This document shows, piece after piece, positions 48,601 to 59,204 of a stretch of 64,000 bases of DNA. The stretch is from Schistocephalus solidus (lineage: Eukaryota > Platyhelminthes > Cestoda > Diphyllobothriidea > Diphyllobothriidae): assembly GCA_017591395.1 (NCBI GenBank), contig WEDG01003952.1, positions 226,501 to 290,500 of the forward strand, in the 5' to 3' direction. Both the position numbers and the translations under genes were made by a program. The notes below the pieces were generated by a model. It worked only from the letters and a program-made list of their open reading frames with translations. It ran no database searches and was not told where the DNA came from. How positions within the stretch are numbered: position 1 is the stretch's first letter; each line of letters begins with the position of its first letter.

Positions 48601-49900
48601 TGATATAGCCTATGATACAGCTCGTAATGTAAAAGTATAAAATAACGGGACTATCTTCCATAGATTATTTTACAGATAGGTTTTTCAATTTCGGATTTAA
48701 AATCTCTCGTCTGTCGAAATTTCATGTAAGCTTTAATTTAATGCAAATGCCCACACTTAGTGTGTGGCAACACAAAAATCAAGGACTCGGTTTATCCACA
48801 ATATTGGCCAGGCAGCAAGAAGTAGTTTACTCTTGGCTCTAACACGACTGGTTGAACGAAATAACGGAAACTACAAAAGTAGCTGCCCATATCAGCTTTT
48901 CATTATGTCCCCATTTAAAAGGTAATTAATTTTAGCTTGCCTAAACAAAAGGACTAAAAACATAACAGGAATTGCAGAAGAAGAGTGTCAATTGTTAGTT
49001 TCGATTTTTCTCCCCGTCTGGTCCCCCTCTGTTTATTGAATCTATATGATCAGACAACCATGAACGTGTACTGGAAGAAACATCTCTATATACAATTACA
49101 CTTAAAAGGTAGAATCTTGCCATAATTATTTTTCAATCAATTATGTCCATCCTGGTGCGCTTACCAACCAACAAAATATTGATGCTTGAATAAACAACTA
49201 ATCAAACACTGCACCAATAAATCCATGGCTTAGATGATAATAATCAATTTTTGAAGGTAAAGCAACAGCAAGAGAAAGCAAGCTAAATATCCCTTGAATA
49301 TTTTGCTTTCCAAAAGAAGGCGGCTTGTGCTCTGACAAATATAGCTAACGATGGGTAGTGTTTGCTGTATTTATAAAAACATTCTAATTTGCAAAATTGA
49401 TGTCTCTTTAGCGTTATTCTTATTCATATTTCAACAACTGCAACCTAATCGTAATCCCTTTAGTGCTCACTGTTAGTTTTCCCTCCCATCTATTATTTTC
49501 ATGAACATTCATTTAACTTACAAATGGAGGGGAATATGCGAGGCATAGATCCTCGTTGCAAAAAAAAATGTGCTCATGATCACTGAGACAATAGGCACAG
49601 TATGTTAAAGTTCCTTATGCTCTGCCTAGAAAAGCAATTATTGCCACATACAGAGAAGCTTATTTTATGCACAGTTGAACACAGGTATGCCGATAGGATT
49701 TTAGTTGTATTTGAATGGCATTTTCGATCAAAAACCAGTATGCAACGGAAAAATTCTTAAATATCTTATAAATATGAAATACTTGTTATTTGATCCTGAT
49801 ACATCTTACACTAAAAATACGCGGATTTCCCGGAAAATACAAATAAGAATAGAGACGAATTTTCGTATTCTATGTGTGTGTATAAGTAAAGAACAAGAAG
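45700..49900. other. AT-rich intergenic or intronic DNA, nothing recognised
   Basis: Only short ORFs rich in Phe, Ile, Lys and Asn, as expected from AT-rich noncoding DNA. No repeat family of this window was seen. Confidence 0.5.
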
Positions 49901-49934
49901 GTTGCACGCTTACCAGAATCATGGCTTAAATCTT

Positions 49935-49970
49935 CTGATCTTTCGAACTAATACTGGAGTCCATCTTCAG
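49935..49970 (-). ncRNA. Hammerhead ribozyme-like motif, PLE family C
   Basis: On the minus strand CTGAAGA satisfies the canonical CUGANGA core. It is followed by a 19-nt helix II segment with five consecutive pairs (GGACT with AGTTC, one G-U), intact GAAA, one G, and ATC as a permissible NUH cleavage triplet. It lies about 70 bases downstream of the GIY-YIG ORF end on the same strand, the place where PLE ribozymes are found. Helix I is weak. Confidence 0.6.
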
Positions 49971-50037
49971 AATAAAAGCGGCAAGAAAAACCAGCAGCAG
50001 GTATAGGGGGTATGAGCCAATCAGACACAAGTGACGC

Positions 50038-50391
50038 CTATCCAGAGGTGACTGTGCAGTGTTCGGTATGCCGGTGCCGGTCGATAAATCGATTGACCGA
50101 GTTCTCATCGGAGGCCCAGGTTTCAATCAATTCTTGGCTTGTCTTGTTTCTAACATGGGCGATTATCTTCGTGGCTGTGAAGTTAAGCTGAGGACCCTTT
50201 TCGTAAGTGTGGGCAGCCACTTCTGATAAGCCGTCACCCCATCTCATAGCCAGCTTATGCCAGTGTATGCGCAATCCCAGCCTGCATCCTGTCTGTCCTG
50301 TGTGGATAAAGGAACAGTTTCTGCACGGGATGCGATACACTTCGCCCGACTGCTCATTAGGATTTAAATTGTCTTTGATTTTCATGACCAT
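50038..50391 (-). pseudogene. PLE family C GIY-YIG endonuclease domain
   Basis: The ORF has GEVYRIPCRNCSFIHTGQTG, a GIY-YIG core in which the YIG-like strand reads IHTGQT, then LGLRIHWHKLAMRWGD, SEVAAHTYEKGPQLNF and a C-terminal ELIETWASDENSVNRFIDRH. The RIPC..C pattern before the core is usual in PLE endonucleases (family knowledge). The frame upstream is broken by a duplicated segment, so no full-length protein is possible. Confidence 0.8.
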
Positions 50392-50401
50392 GCTGTGATC
50401 T

Positions 50402-50554
50402 TCTCCAGCTCTTGTAGAACCAATTCATCCATTAACCTGTAGATACAAATACCTCGCTATCATAGGACGTTTTGTGAACCAAAATGGCATTAATAGACGC
50501 TTTTTTAAGTACTAAATTATAACGTAGGCTTGTTTTGTAAAATTTACAATTAAA
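50402..50554 (-). repeat. Internal direct repeat of PLE family C, copy 1
   Basis: Near-identical to 51112-51263 over about 152 bp with a handful of differences. In the sense of the element it ends with text coding for MDELVLQELE, which belongs before the RT catalytic box, but here it is joined out of frame to the endonuclease. Confidence 0.9.
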
Positions 50555-50559
50555 CTTTG

Positions 50560-51111
50560 GGCCGGTGTGCAATTCTGGCTCTGTCCCGCAACAATGCGTT
50601 CGGTCGTCTCTGACACTACCTTGATGTCCGCTAGCGCACGCCATACCATAGCAACGGAGTCTGGTAGGGTTCTTTGGTGACTACCACGCAGGCATGGGCT
50701 TATGAACTCCCTCGGATAGCCATTCCGCATAAATTGGTCGCGTAGGTAAGGGGTTTCACGTACTTTTTCTGCTGGTTTGCTGCAATGAGTCTGGACGGGG
50801 TTGAACAGTGTTCTTTTAAAGCTTCGTTTTTTAGCCACCGGATGGTTGCTGTTAAAATTGAGAAACTGTGTGGTATTCGTCACTTTCCTGTAGGCAGTTG
50901 TTTCTATTTTGCCGTTGGGACTTCATCTGAAGAGTGCATAAAGGAAGGGGAACTGCTGCTCTTTTTTCTCTTCCCTCGTGAACTCTATATCTTGAAAAAA
51001 TTGAGTTAAGGTGATCATTAAAATGCTGCTGCATGCTTCCCTTGACGATAGCAAACGTGTAATCTACGAACCGGCACCAATACTTTGGTGGTTTTTGGGT
51101 GAAGTTGATCG
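50560..51111 (-). pseudogene. PLE family C reverse transcriptase fragment
   Basis: Two overlapping ORFs in different frames. The first (to 50852) reads PPKYWCRFVDYTFAIVKGS, the catalytic box with FVDY in place of Y/FVDD, and the following palm strand. The second (50512-50883) reads FLNFNSNHPVAKKRSFKRTL and RDQFMRNGYPREFI, the PLE thumb. Loss of the second catalytic Asp and the frameshift show that it is inactive. The fingers and earlier palm motifs are missing upstream. Confidence 0.8.
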
Positions 51112-51263
51112 TCTCCAGCTCTTGTAGAACCAATTCATCCATTAACCTGTAGATACAAATACCTCGCTATCAGAGGACATTTCGTGAACCAAAATGGCAT
51201 TAATAGACGCTTTTTAAGTACAAAATTATAACGTAGGTTTGTTTTGTAAAATTTAAAATTAAA
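51112..51263 (-). repeat. Internal direct repeat of PLE family C, copy 2
   Basis: The copy in its expected place: its last codons (MDELVLQELE) run in frame into the RT catalytic region. Its 5' part contains TTGTATCTACAG just before the ORF, which looks like a 3' splice site, so an intron is conceivable. Confidence 0.9.
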
Positions 51264-51710
51264 ATACGGTTACGTTAACTCTTACTCATTAAATATTGCC
51301 TTTATCTTACCTTCTTAGTGAAGAACAGCTACAAACCTGACACGAAATTAAACGATGCAAACTTCATTTTGACTGAAGTTACAAGGTAGATTATGCTGCT
51401 ATTCAATGTCAGTTTGTACAACTGACGGCTGATATAAACTCACTGACGTCGGTAAGTGTGTAAATCTGCCTCTATGAAGGTCTGTGTATTTTATATCCGA
51501 TGTAAAAGGACACTTTCAGAAACATTGACTAAGACGGAGGATACTGAAGAAAAATAGTACTCATATTATAACTTCGGAAATATAAGACGTTTGTCGGCGT
51601 GACAACGAATGCATTTACGACCCCTTATCGAAACCCCAGGTACCTTATATCCAGCTTCGACCCTGAAGATCGTCGACAAACTAGAGTTGCTTTATATGGT
51701 AAGAAGGCGC

Positions 51711-52157
51711 TCACCGCCCAGTTACAGGACTCACTTGTCGCGTTATACCTTGAGGTTCACCTTCAAGTCCCGCGAGCAGCCGCACAGTGGCTTATGATGC
51801 AGGCAAAACGAACATGTTAAACAGAGAAAAAGAAGACTGAAGGGGCAGTTTCTAGCTGTTTAGCCATCATCATCGAGCCATTCCAAACCTCAAACGTTGC
51901 GGCTCCCGAGGCTCGTGGGTACAGCGTTGGTCTTCTAACAAACAGGTCCTGAGTTCGAGCCCCAGCCGCTGCAGCGTCTGAGGTTGGGTATGGCTGGCTG
52001 ATGACGGCTAATAAGCCAGAAATGGCCATTTCAGTCTCCTTTATCTTTGTTGGGCATGTTATTCTGCCTGCATCATTAGCCACTGTGCGGTTGATGGTGG
52101 GACTCGAAGAAGAACCTCAAGGTAAAACATTCAAAAGTGAGTCCTGTAAACGATCGG
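51711..52157 (+). repeat. S1 foldback: two S1 bodies in inverted orientation
   Basis: The left half (51711-51905) is the reverse complement of the S1 body and tail, and the right half (51906-52157) is a plus-strand S1 with a tRNA-like head (GGCTCGTGGGTACAGCG, B-box-like GAGTTCGAGCCCC). The two tails pair over about 95 bp, for example GCCGCACAGTGGCTxATGATG on the left and its complement on the right. The body has CTGATGA (51998-52004), 14 nt, GAAA (52019-52022). Confidence 0.75.
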
Positions 52158-52204
52158 TTATCCTTTCTTACGATATTTTATATTTCCCGATAGAAACCCG
52201 CAAG

Positions 52205-52370
52205 ACAAGGAACTCATTGCATAGTGGGTAGAGCTGTGGATTTCTAAAAAACAGATGACGAGTTCGAGCCTCAACGCCGCATTGCCTGGGTATGGAGTTG
52301 CTTTCGCCGACCGATAACTTCTAAATAGCCAGGAATATCTATTTAAGCGACCCTAATCATTATTCATAGC
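52205..52370 (+). repeat. SINE-like S1, diverged copy
   Basis: Head GCATAGTGGGTAGAGCTGTGG with B-box-like GAGTTCGAGCCTCAACG, then CCTGGGTATGG and a body in which the CTGATGA core has become CCGATAA. Truncated at the tail. Confidence 0.65.
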
Positions 52371-53711
52371 ATGTGCGGGGAGTGCTACCTCGTCTCTACA
52401 CGGCAACATTGGTTGAAAAATAAGTATCGATTTGCGTCCTATGGAAATGCTCGACATATAAACGTTACAAGTGAACAGAAATTGGCCATGTTTGTTCAGT
52501 TGTATCTGACATACGTTTGTGAAAATGTAACTTATTAGAGATATAGGATATGCGCGCTTGTCCGGGCTGCGTCTGTAACATTTTCCGCCGTTCCATTAAG
52601 TTCCAAATGGTAGGATTCGGTGAGCAGTTCTGTCCTTGAAAACAATCTCAAGTGTAGACGTTACTAATCGTAAATATCGTTTTGTAAATCAGCTTTCAAT
52701 TTCTATCAAAATCGCAGGTATTCGAGCGGAAACTGTGCAGATTTATAAATAGAGTACCTTAAAATGTTTGTTTCATTCCAATATGTGCTCCAAACGTTTG
52801 TAAACATTTATTCATACGCTCATAGTTACCTGAAGTCTAATCAGTCCAGCCGAAAAATGATCCCTATCGAAATGTAAAAAACTTCAAATGTTCCGGTAAA
52901 CAATATCATCGGATAAGCTGTTTTTAGCACAAAATATGTATTCATTACTTCTTAAAGTTTTAAATTGCATAGTCAAAGAGAGGGGCGATTAAAGAAAAAT
53001 TGCAGAATCAAGATTATTATGTTCAAGAGAGCGAACAGACAGGACGAGGAAAGACCTTTCAACACCAAGAGGTCCCTTATTAAAAAAACAATTAAATACT
53101 TTTCACTATATTTCTAATAGATTCGTTATTGTCGTTTAAATGTAGACATACGGAAGCGCTGCCTACTGAAATCTTTTATAAATATGAGCCATCAGATATC
53201 TAAAAGTATTTTAAGCACATTGCTGCTATATTGTTTTTACCTGTCCGTCAGGGAAAAACATGTGAAAAAGGAAAATTGTACCAACTCGGAAGCTTACAGG
53301 GCGATCTCGACAGCTAAAGAATATATTTTCGCATTAAAGTACGATAGTTTGCCTTGTGGTCTTCTACAGATCTCCATCATGCCGTAGGACATCTAACTGG
53401 GCCAAGGCGCTATGTTTGTCGAACAGAGGTAGGAGTATAATGATAGTCGCAACAGACAGTTTAATTACCATTATATTTTGAGCATTTTTGATAAACATTA
53501 AATAACCAGGCAAAAAGCGTTTCTGGCGATCTAACTACATATTCAGCAGAGTTTCGCCCTAACAATGGTAGTTTTTCACGAAATTATGCATCCTTTGCTA
53601 TGACCCAGGAAAATCCTCGGAATCAATTTCAAAAAGTCAAACAAACAATAAAACCTCAAATATCTGTTATGAAGAACTTACAGATTGGGCAGATAAAAAA
53701 TATCAATAAAG

Positions 53712-53900
53712 ATCAGGGAGACTGAAATGGCCGTTTCAGGCACATTGACCGTCATCAGCCAGTCTTAATCAATCGCAGGAGGTGTCCCACCCGAGGCTCG
53801 AACCCGTGACCTGTTGATTAGCAGTCCAATCATCTAACTATTGACCCAGGGTCTTGTTTTCTTGCCGATTTAGATCGGGATTATGGAAATTGGTCGATGT
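53712..53900 (-). repeat. SINE-like S1
   Basis: On the minus strand: head with GGGTCAATAGTTAGATG, B-box-like CACGGGTTCGAGCCTCGGG, then CTGATGA (53758-53752), a 14-nt spacer, GAAA (53737-53734) and CATTTCAGTCTCC. Towards higher coordinates the spacer seen at 7.58 kb follows, then the copy at 53902. Confidence 0.75.
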
Positions 53901-53901
53901 A

Positions 53902-54215
53902 CGCTCACCGACGGTTAATGAAACTCACTTGGCCTGCTCGGCCTTGTGGCTCATTCTCAAGCCCCGTCAGCAGCCGCATATCAGCGATTAGGTTGGGTAG
54001 ATAAGCAATGCGGGTTAAAGCCTGGGGGGCACCACCTGGGGTTGGGTATGACTGTCTGATGGCAAATGTGCCCGATATAATGATTCCAGTCTCCGTTGTC
54101 TTTGTCAGCATTGTTTATCTGCCTCTAGACGCATTGCGGCTGCTGGCGGGGCTCAAGAATGAGCACCAAAGCAGAACGAGACGATATATTTTCTTTAACG
54201 ATTGATGAGCGTTTA
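53902..54215 (+). repeat. S1 copy with inverted ends
   Basis: The left terminus (GCTCACCGACGGTTAATG, AAGCCCCGTCAGCAGCCGCA) pairs with the right terminus (TGCGGCTGCTGGCGGGGCT, ...GATGAGCG) over about 80 bp. The central head is reduced and the ribozyme-like core has changed to CTGATGG. Same plan as 7612-7901. Confidence 0.7.
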
Positions 54216-55594
54216 TCAACGAACGACAAGTTTCTCAAACACACTTCAGCATTGCATTTAATATTGAGCTTCCAGTGCCAGAATTCTTCTTTTACGCAGT
54301 TCTGTAATTTCATTTGATTTTGAATGGAGTAAGTCGGACTGCATGCATTTGGGAATAATTCAATTTGCTCTATGCATGATTATTCCTTTTCCAACATTCA
54401 TCCTTTGCTTTAATAGCATTGATAAATTGTGTTTACTCAATTTGCGTAATTTAACGTGGACTGACAGTTATGTAAAGCTGCCTTCCATAAAATTCGAAAT
54501 TTTATGAAAATAATTTCGACTTTTCTTCCAATTAAATGGTAGGTTTTTTAATTTTTGTTTTGCAGCAAAACATTAAATAGCCCTAAGTGTCATCTTTGGG
54601 GGTGACCTTAAGCACGTCAATTATTTGAGATCTATAAAGGGCTTGTCTTTTGTCTGAGCGATTGGAATTTACGATTTCAATGACGAGAAATCGGTTTTGT
54701 TTTTTACTTTATTTCATAAATTATGTATTTTTGCTTCGGAGATTGGGGGCACAGTTTTGTCCGCAAAGTTCTCACCCAGTTTCCCTTTACCTTGTCTGTC
54801 AAACAGGACGCGTATGAAGACGGCATAACTGGATTACCAGAGGTAAAATGGGTTATCAGAAGTATGCTTGAGATAGGGTTCATCGTTTTAAGGGGTTATC
54901 TCTCGCAACTGCTCTAGCGCAATGAACGTGACAACTTCAAGTTTTTAAAAGTTATTTCAATAGGGTTTTGGAGGTTGCGATTTGAATTCTTATATAGCGT
55001 TTTCATTGAGCGTACACTGCAAGCGACGAAAGTATAGGCTGGCTGCGCTCATATACGCACCCAACTATCATTCACAAGGAGTAGTACTACATGGCATTTC
55101 CCAATGTTTTCCATCGGAAAAAAATTGTGTTGCTAATGAGTCATGTTTAATGCACTTAGAAAAATTAATTTTTGGTTGTTCATTGCTATCAGTTACTAGA
55201 GTAGCATTGTTCATTTTGGTGTTGGAAGACAAGAAAGTAAATTCCTATCATTTTGTGTTTGTGAATGGAAAAACATCCAATTACCTAACTGGTGATTTTA
55301 AATTTGCGAACAGAGGGGCATTCGGAAAATTGTCACTTGTTGCAACGTTGATTGGCTTTGGACATTACAATCTTATATAACGAACCATTGCAGATAGACG
55401 AACGGGTGTCTTCCCACTAAGTGATGTTTGACTCAGGCATTACAATATATAGTGAATAAATTACTTCATAAAAACAGAGGAAAATATCCTTTGCTTCCAA
55501 AGGTTTTGCCGTACTCATTACTTAAGTTAACGCATTTTCTGCATTCTTTATCATTTAAAGTATTACTTGTAAGTGGGCACAAGTATTTATAAGT

Positions 55595-55860
55595 ACTTAC
55601 TTGCGCCCTCTCCCACCTCCGGTTTTCTTTGCTCTTTCTTGACACCGGGCACAGGTGGAGAAGTTGAATGGAGATTGAGGTAGACACAGCGCAATTCTAC
55701 TCTCACTATAATCCAGCAAGAGTCATCGTCCCTACACCACCTTGCTATGGAGCACATGGTAGACATCATTGAACGTGACGGTCGAACTGTCACTTGCTTC
55801 AAGTCGCCTATAGGTCCAATCCTCAGTTCGCTCATGAGCGTGACCAGTACAACGTTCAGC
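55595..55860. repeat. GC-rich dispersed repeat, second copy
   Basis: Shares CTCTCCCACCTCCGG, TGACACCGGGC, GACGGTCGAACTGTC and ATGGAGCACATG-like text with 6440-7030. It may be a retrotransposon 3' end. Confidence 0.5.
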
Positions 55861-56259
55861 TGAGGACAACTACATGTAACGGTTAATTTGGGATGTTATG
55901 ACTAGCCGTTTTTCATATTGATTGAATAGATCTTTGCTGACTTAATCGAAATAACATGCAGTAAGTTTAACTTTAGCACAAGGTTATAAAATCGCCACCT
56001 CCAAACATAGCTGGATCTAAATATTTCATGGAAACAGCGCCGGCAGAAAATGCATAAGAAAAACATCGATATTCACGAAAATACCCCTATAACGTGATTT
56101 CGTTTCTTATGAATTACCCCACGCATACAAATTTTGACACCGTTCTTGCTAACCACCATCAGTTTATTTTTGGTTGATTAGGAGATTTTTTAATGTAACC
56201 ACCGCCTCTACAGTCATTTTCACGAATCAGTGGAAGTATCTCGAACTCAGAAAGAGGAC

Positions 56260-56560
56260 ATGTGATCACTGGGACAATAATTTTATCGGCCTGAAATTTC
56301 GTATTTTCACTCGAACACATCATCAAAGGCAGTAGCAGATAAGGATACTAAAGACACAAGCGGAGCAATATTCATCGTACGAAGTGGCTACGCGATAACA
56401 TGAGAGTACGACAATTCGCAGCTCTCACGAGCATAGCGAGCGGTTGTATTTGATGAGATGGTTGCTTGGCTATCCACGTTCGAGTCGTTAATGTCTTTGA
56501 TTTCATCATCCATGTTGGATGCGGGCATGATATTGACCGCTAATTTGGCTCACGCTCGTT
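56260..56560 (-). repeat. PLE family A terminal repeat
   Basis: Contains GATCACTGGGACAATAATTTTATCGG, the hammerhead motif, and further inside CGTTCGAGTCGTTAATG, GATTTCATCATCC and GACCGCTAATTTGGC, which match the 30.2-kb terminal repeat. It lies downstream of the GIY-YIG fragment in the sense of the element. Confidence 0.65.
56289..56330 (-). ncRNA. Hammerhead ribozyme-like motif of PLE type
   Basis: On the minus strand: helix I arm GCCT, TTTGATGA, a 19-nt helix II segment with five of six outer pairs, GAAA, T, TTC, helix I arm AGGC. It is 42 nt long, as is the 13611 copy. Helix I is perfectly paired although its sequence differs from that copy (GCCT/AGGC against GTCT/AGAC). The C3 position is T as there. 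Confidence 0.6.
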
Positions 56561-56599
56561 GGAGGTGTTGCTCAACCACGTCCTTAACACGTGACCCAT

Positions 56600-56940
56600 T
56601 ACTCTGCTCAGGCGAGGGCTCAGCTCAGAATATGGAACGGGAGTTCATTGTTCTTGTAAGTGGACTGCGGGCCAGAGAACCATGACTCAAGCAGCTCGCG
56701 GCCCACGCGCTAATTACGAGTACTTCAGGCTTATTAAACAAATGGCCGGGTCCCGTCGAGTGAGCTAAAACCTGAGAGCTAGCAGCTTTCCTCCTCACCA
56801 CATCTGCTTGCTCGGCCATTTTTACTGGAGTAATCTCGCGGTTTCTCCAACGTAGTTGCTTTGTAAAACACTGCATCAGAAGCAGCAAAGGGTGCCAGTG
56901 GCAGTGGGGCTTTCGGCCGCATGAGGAGGAGGAGGCCGTT
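56600..56940 (-). pseudogene. PLE family A GIY-YIG fragment
   Basis: The minus strand reads ATGCGGCCGAAAGCCCC, CAAAGCAACTACGTTGGAG, then the ORF 56625-56888 with EITPVKMAEQADVVRRKAAS and SQVLAHSTGPGHLFNKPEV. Colinear with the endonuclease at 31474-31863 (there AHSPGPGHTLNIHEA). The first GIY strand is frame-shifted. No RT lies upstream, so this is a 5'-truncated copy, the usual product of target-primed insertion. Confidence 0.75.
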
Positions 56941-57159
56941 CATCTTAACGTTGCACATTGTTCAACTTATAGACAAAAACACAGAGGACAAAAGCGGTGC
57001 AAAAAACGTTTGCCCTGAAATATTCTGTTACTGCCATGTACGTTATTTGGAAAGATTGCCTGACAAAAAACCCTTTTTAGACGGAATTGTCAGCCTCAGC
57101 TTTGATAAATATCTGCAAGCCGGCCAGGAAACAAGGGAGTAGGCATTCGGCAACGAAAT

Positions 57160-58700
57160 TCTTTGATATGCCAAAATAACCAAAAAGTGAGAATGTGTTT
57201 TAGTGGAAATGTAATCTTTATTGTCTTGAAGCATACTTAATTTAAAAATACTTCAAACACACCTGGCTGCCAGTTTTTGAATCAACATAGCTTTAATCTC
57301 CTTTTAGTCTCTTTTTTACTCTCCTTTTCACTAAATTCTCGATGCCCTTTACAATTAATGCATATTTTATAAAATACATAAGCAAACATTTCTGTCTTGC
57401 ACTCTTTTGATTGAAAATCACATTTTCGTCAATTTTATTACTCGAAAATGCCTATCGTTTCGTTTTAAATCGCTTCTCTCTATCAGGAATTTTAAAGAAT
57501 TTACAATGTCTTTTCAAGTCGCATCGTATCTATGAGTTTATTAACGCTGGTCGTTAAGTGTATAGTGTTGTTCATGCCCATTGAGAGGTTTTCCTGCTGT
57601 GGCTGATAGATAGTCATATAAACTGTCAGTCTATGCCTATAAGCCTTCAAATGGACTGATTTACTCACAGTTAGCGATTTCTTTCCGAGGAAATTAAAAA
57701 ACCCTCTAAGAAAATCCTATAACCATGATTAGGCTTTTACAGGTTATTGAGTATGAACAGATGTTTTATAGGTTTCTCACCTAGCATCAGCAAAGGGGGA
57801 CGTAAACGATAATATTAGGATGGCATTAATTTTTTCCCCATCAGCTGATAAACCTAATTGGACTACCGATTAATGCAATAGAGAGGGAAGGAACAGTAGG
57901 GTTGACAGCATTTATCCCATATAATTCACAGTAAACAATCCGGTGTGCTTTAATCTATCATGGTGCATCAAAAACTGTGGCTTGGAAGACTGTGTAGAGC
58001 GGCGGACTGTGAGTCGGACTGAAATTGATCCTTCTTACAGTGGCTTTTACGGCAATGCCAATCCGTAGGATCCGAGCTGTCTCCTCCTTGATGTGGTAAA
58101 GTTTGGACCTGGGAGTGTGGTGACAAATGTAGGTACAGTTTCAGGCCACGGCAGTCATCTGCGCTTTATCTCCTCTCTGGTTATCTCAACTCAGCCATGA
58201 CATTGAGTCAAGGTGAGGGAGGGGGAGAGATTGCGGTAGGTGCAATGCAAGTCTACTACTGTTATAAATTAATTCAGTGGAAAGTAATCCATCCCTCAGT
58301 GGAGCGTACGGTGGATATGGTCGTAAAGGATGGTCAAACTGCATTTGACGCCTATAAAACAGGCACAACTTTGAAATCACTTTCAGAAGGTTGAGAGCCG
58401 AGGGAAGGTGAGTATTCTTAACAGCGCAGGTTGACTGCAACAATTGCTGCTTCCCTGTCCCAGGAGCTGGAAAATTGCAGTTTCAAACTGCATCCAAGAG
58501 GGGGTTGCGAAATTCAAATACAACAAAATTTAGTTAGGAGCTTCGTGAACGTGTTAAAAACTTTGACTGTTGGTCTCGATTTTACGCTACTTTAAGGGAC
58601 CCCTGTGTATTTCGATTTATGCAAGTGTTTCGAGTTCCAGGTTTCCCTTATCTGCATACAGACTAGTTTGCATTGCTAAATGCCTTGGCACATCGATTCC
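57160..58700. other. No gene recognised; GC-richer part at 57.96-58.45 kb
   Basis: The first kilobase is plain AT-rich DNA. From about 57960 to 58450 composition changes and phrases such as GTAGAGCGGCGGACTGTGAGT recall tRNA-derived repeats, but no B box or second copy was found in the window. Confidence 0.35.
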
Positions 58701-58719
58701 TTTGACCCAATTGTTAGCC

Positions 58720-58870
58720 TCGGTGGGTTTCAACTGCACGACAGCTAGGGCAAAGACTACGTAGAGCCAACGCTCTAACCACCCGAGATACGAGACCCTG
58801 AACGGGAGCACATTTTCTATCCAGTTCCATGCCAATGTACTCCAACATACGGGATCCATCAACTTCGCTA
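58720..58870 (-). repeat. tRNA-derived SINE S2
   Basis: On the minus strand: GGATCCCGTATGTTGGAGTAC, CTCGTATCTCGGGTGGTTAGAGCG (A-box region), GCTGTCGTGCAGTTGAAACCCACCGAGG (decayed B box). Faces the plus copy at 58915. Confidence 0.65.
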
Positions 58871-58914
58871 TAGTCGACTGAAGAGTTTTTACGCAAGCAA
58901 TCTTGAATACACCA

Positions 58915-59060
58915 GATACTTACCACATTGACGTGGCTAGAGCGTTGACAATACACACGCTATGCAGTTGCTGCCGTGGGTCTAAGCCCCACCTGGCCGC
59001 AGGTTTTTCCTTATCATGTCAGATAAATTATGCATGTCTGTCAAAAACCAATTCATCAAG
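58915..59060 (+). repeat. tRNA-derived SINE S2, inverted partner
   Basis: GTGGCTAGAGCGTTGAC, GCTGCCGTGGGTCTAAGCC (decayed B box) and CCGCAGGTTTTTCC tail. Confidence 0.55.
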
Positions 59061-59204
59061 CAAGTTTCGAAGTCATCTGATGGATTCTAGGTTGCTTGCT
59101 TAAGATATTCTGCTTGGTTAGTCAGCTTACTATAGCAGAATTGTTGAATTTCATATGTTCGAGTACTTTGTTGCGTAAGTTGACCCGAAATGTGCATGAA
59201 ATAA

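Noticed and set aside
54982..55380. 132-codon plus-strand ORF
   Set aside because: Composition is that of AT-rich noncoding DNA; no motif and no splice or promoter evidence.
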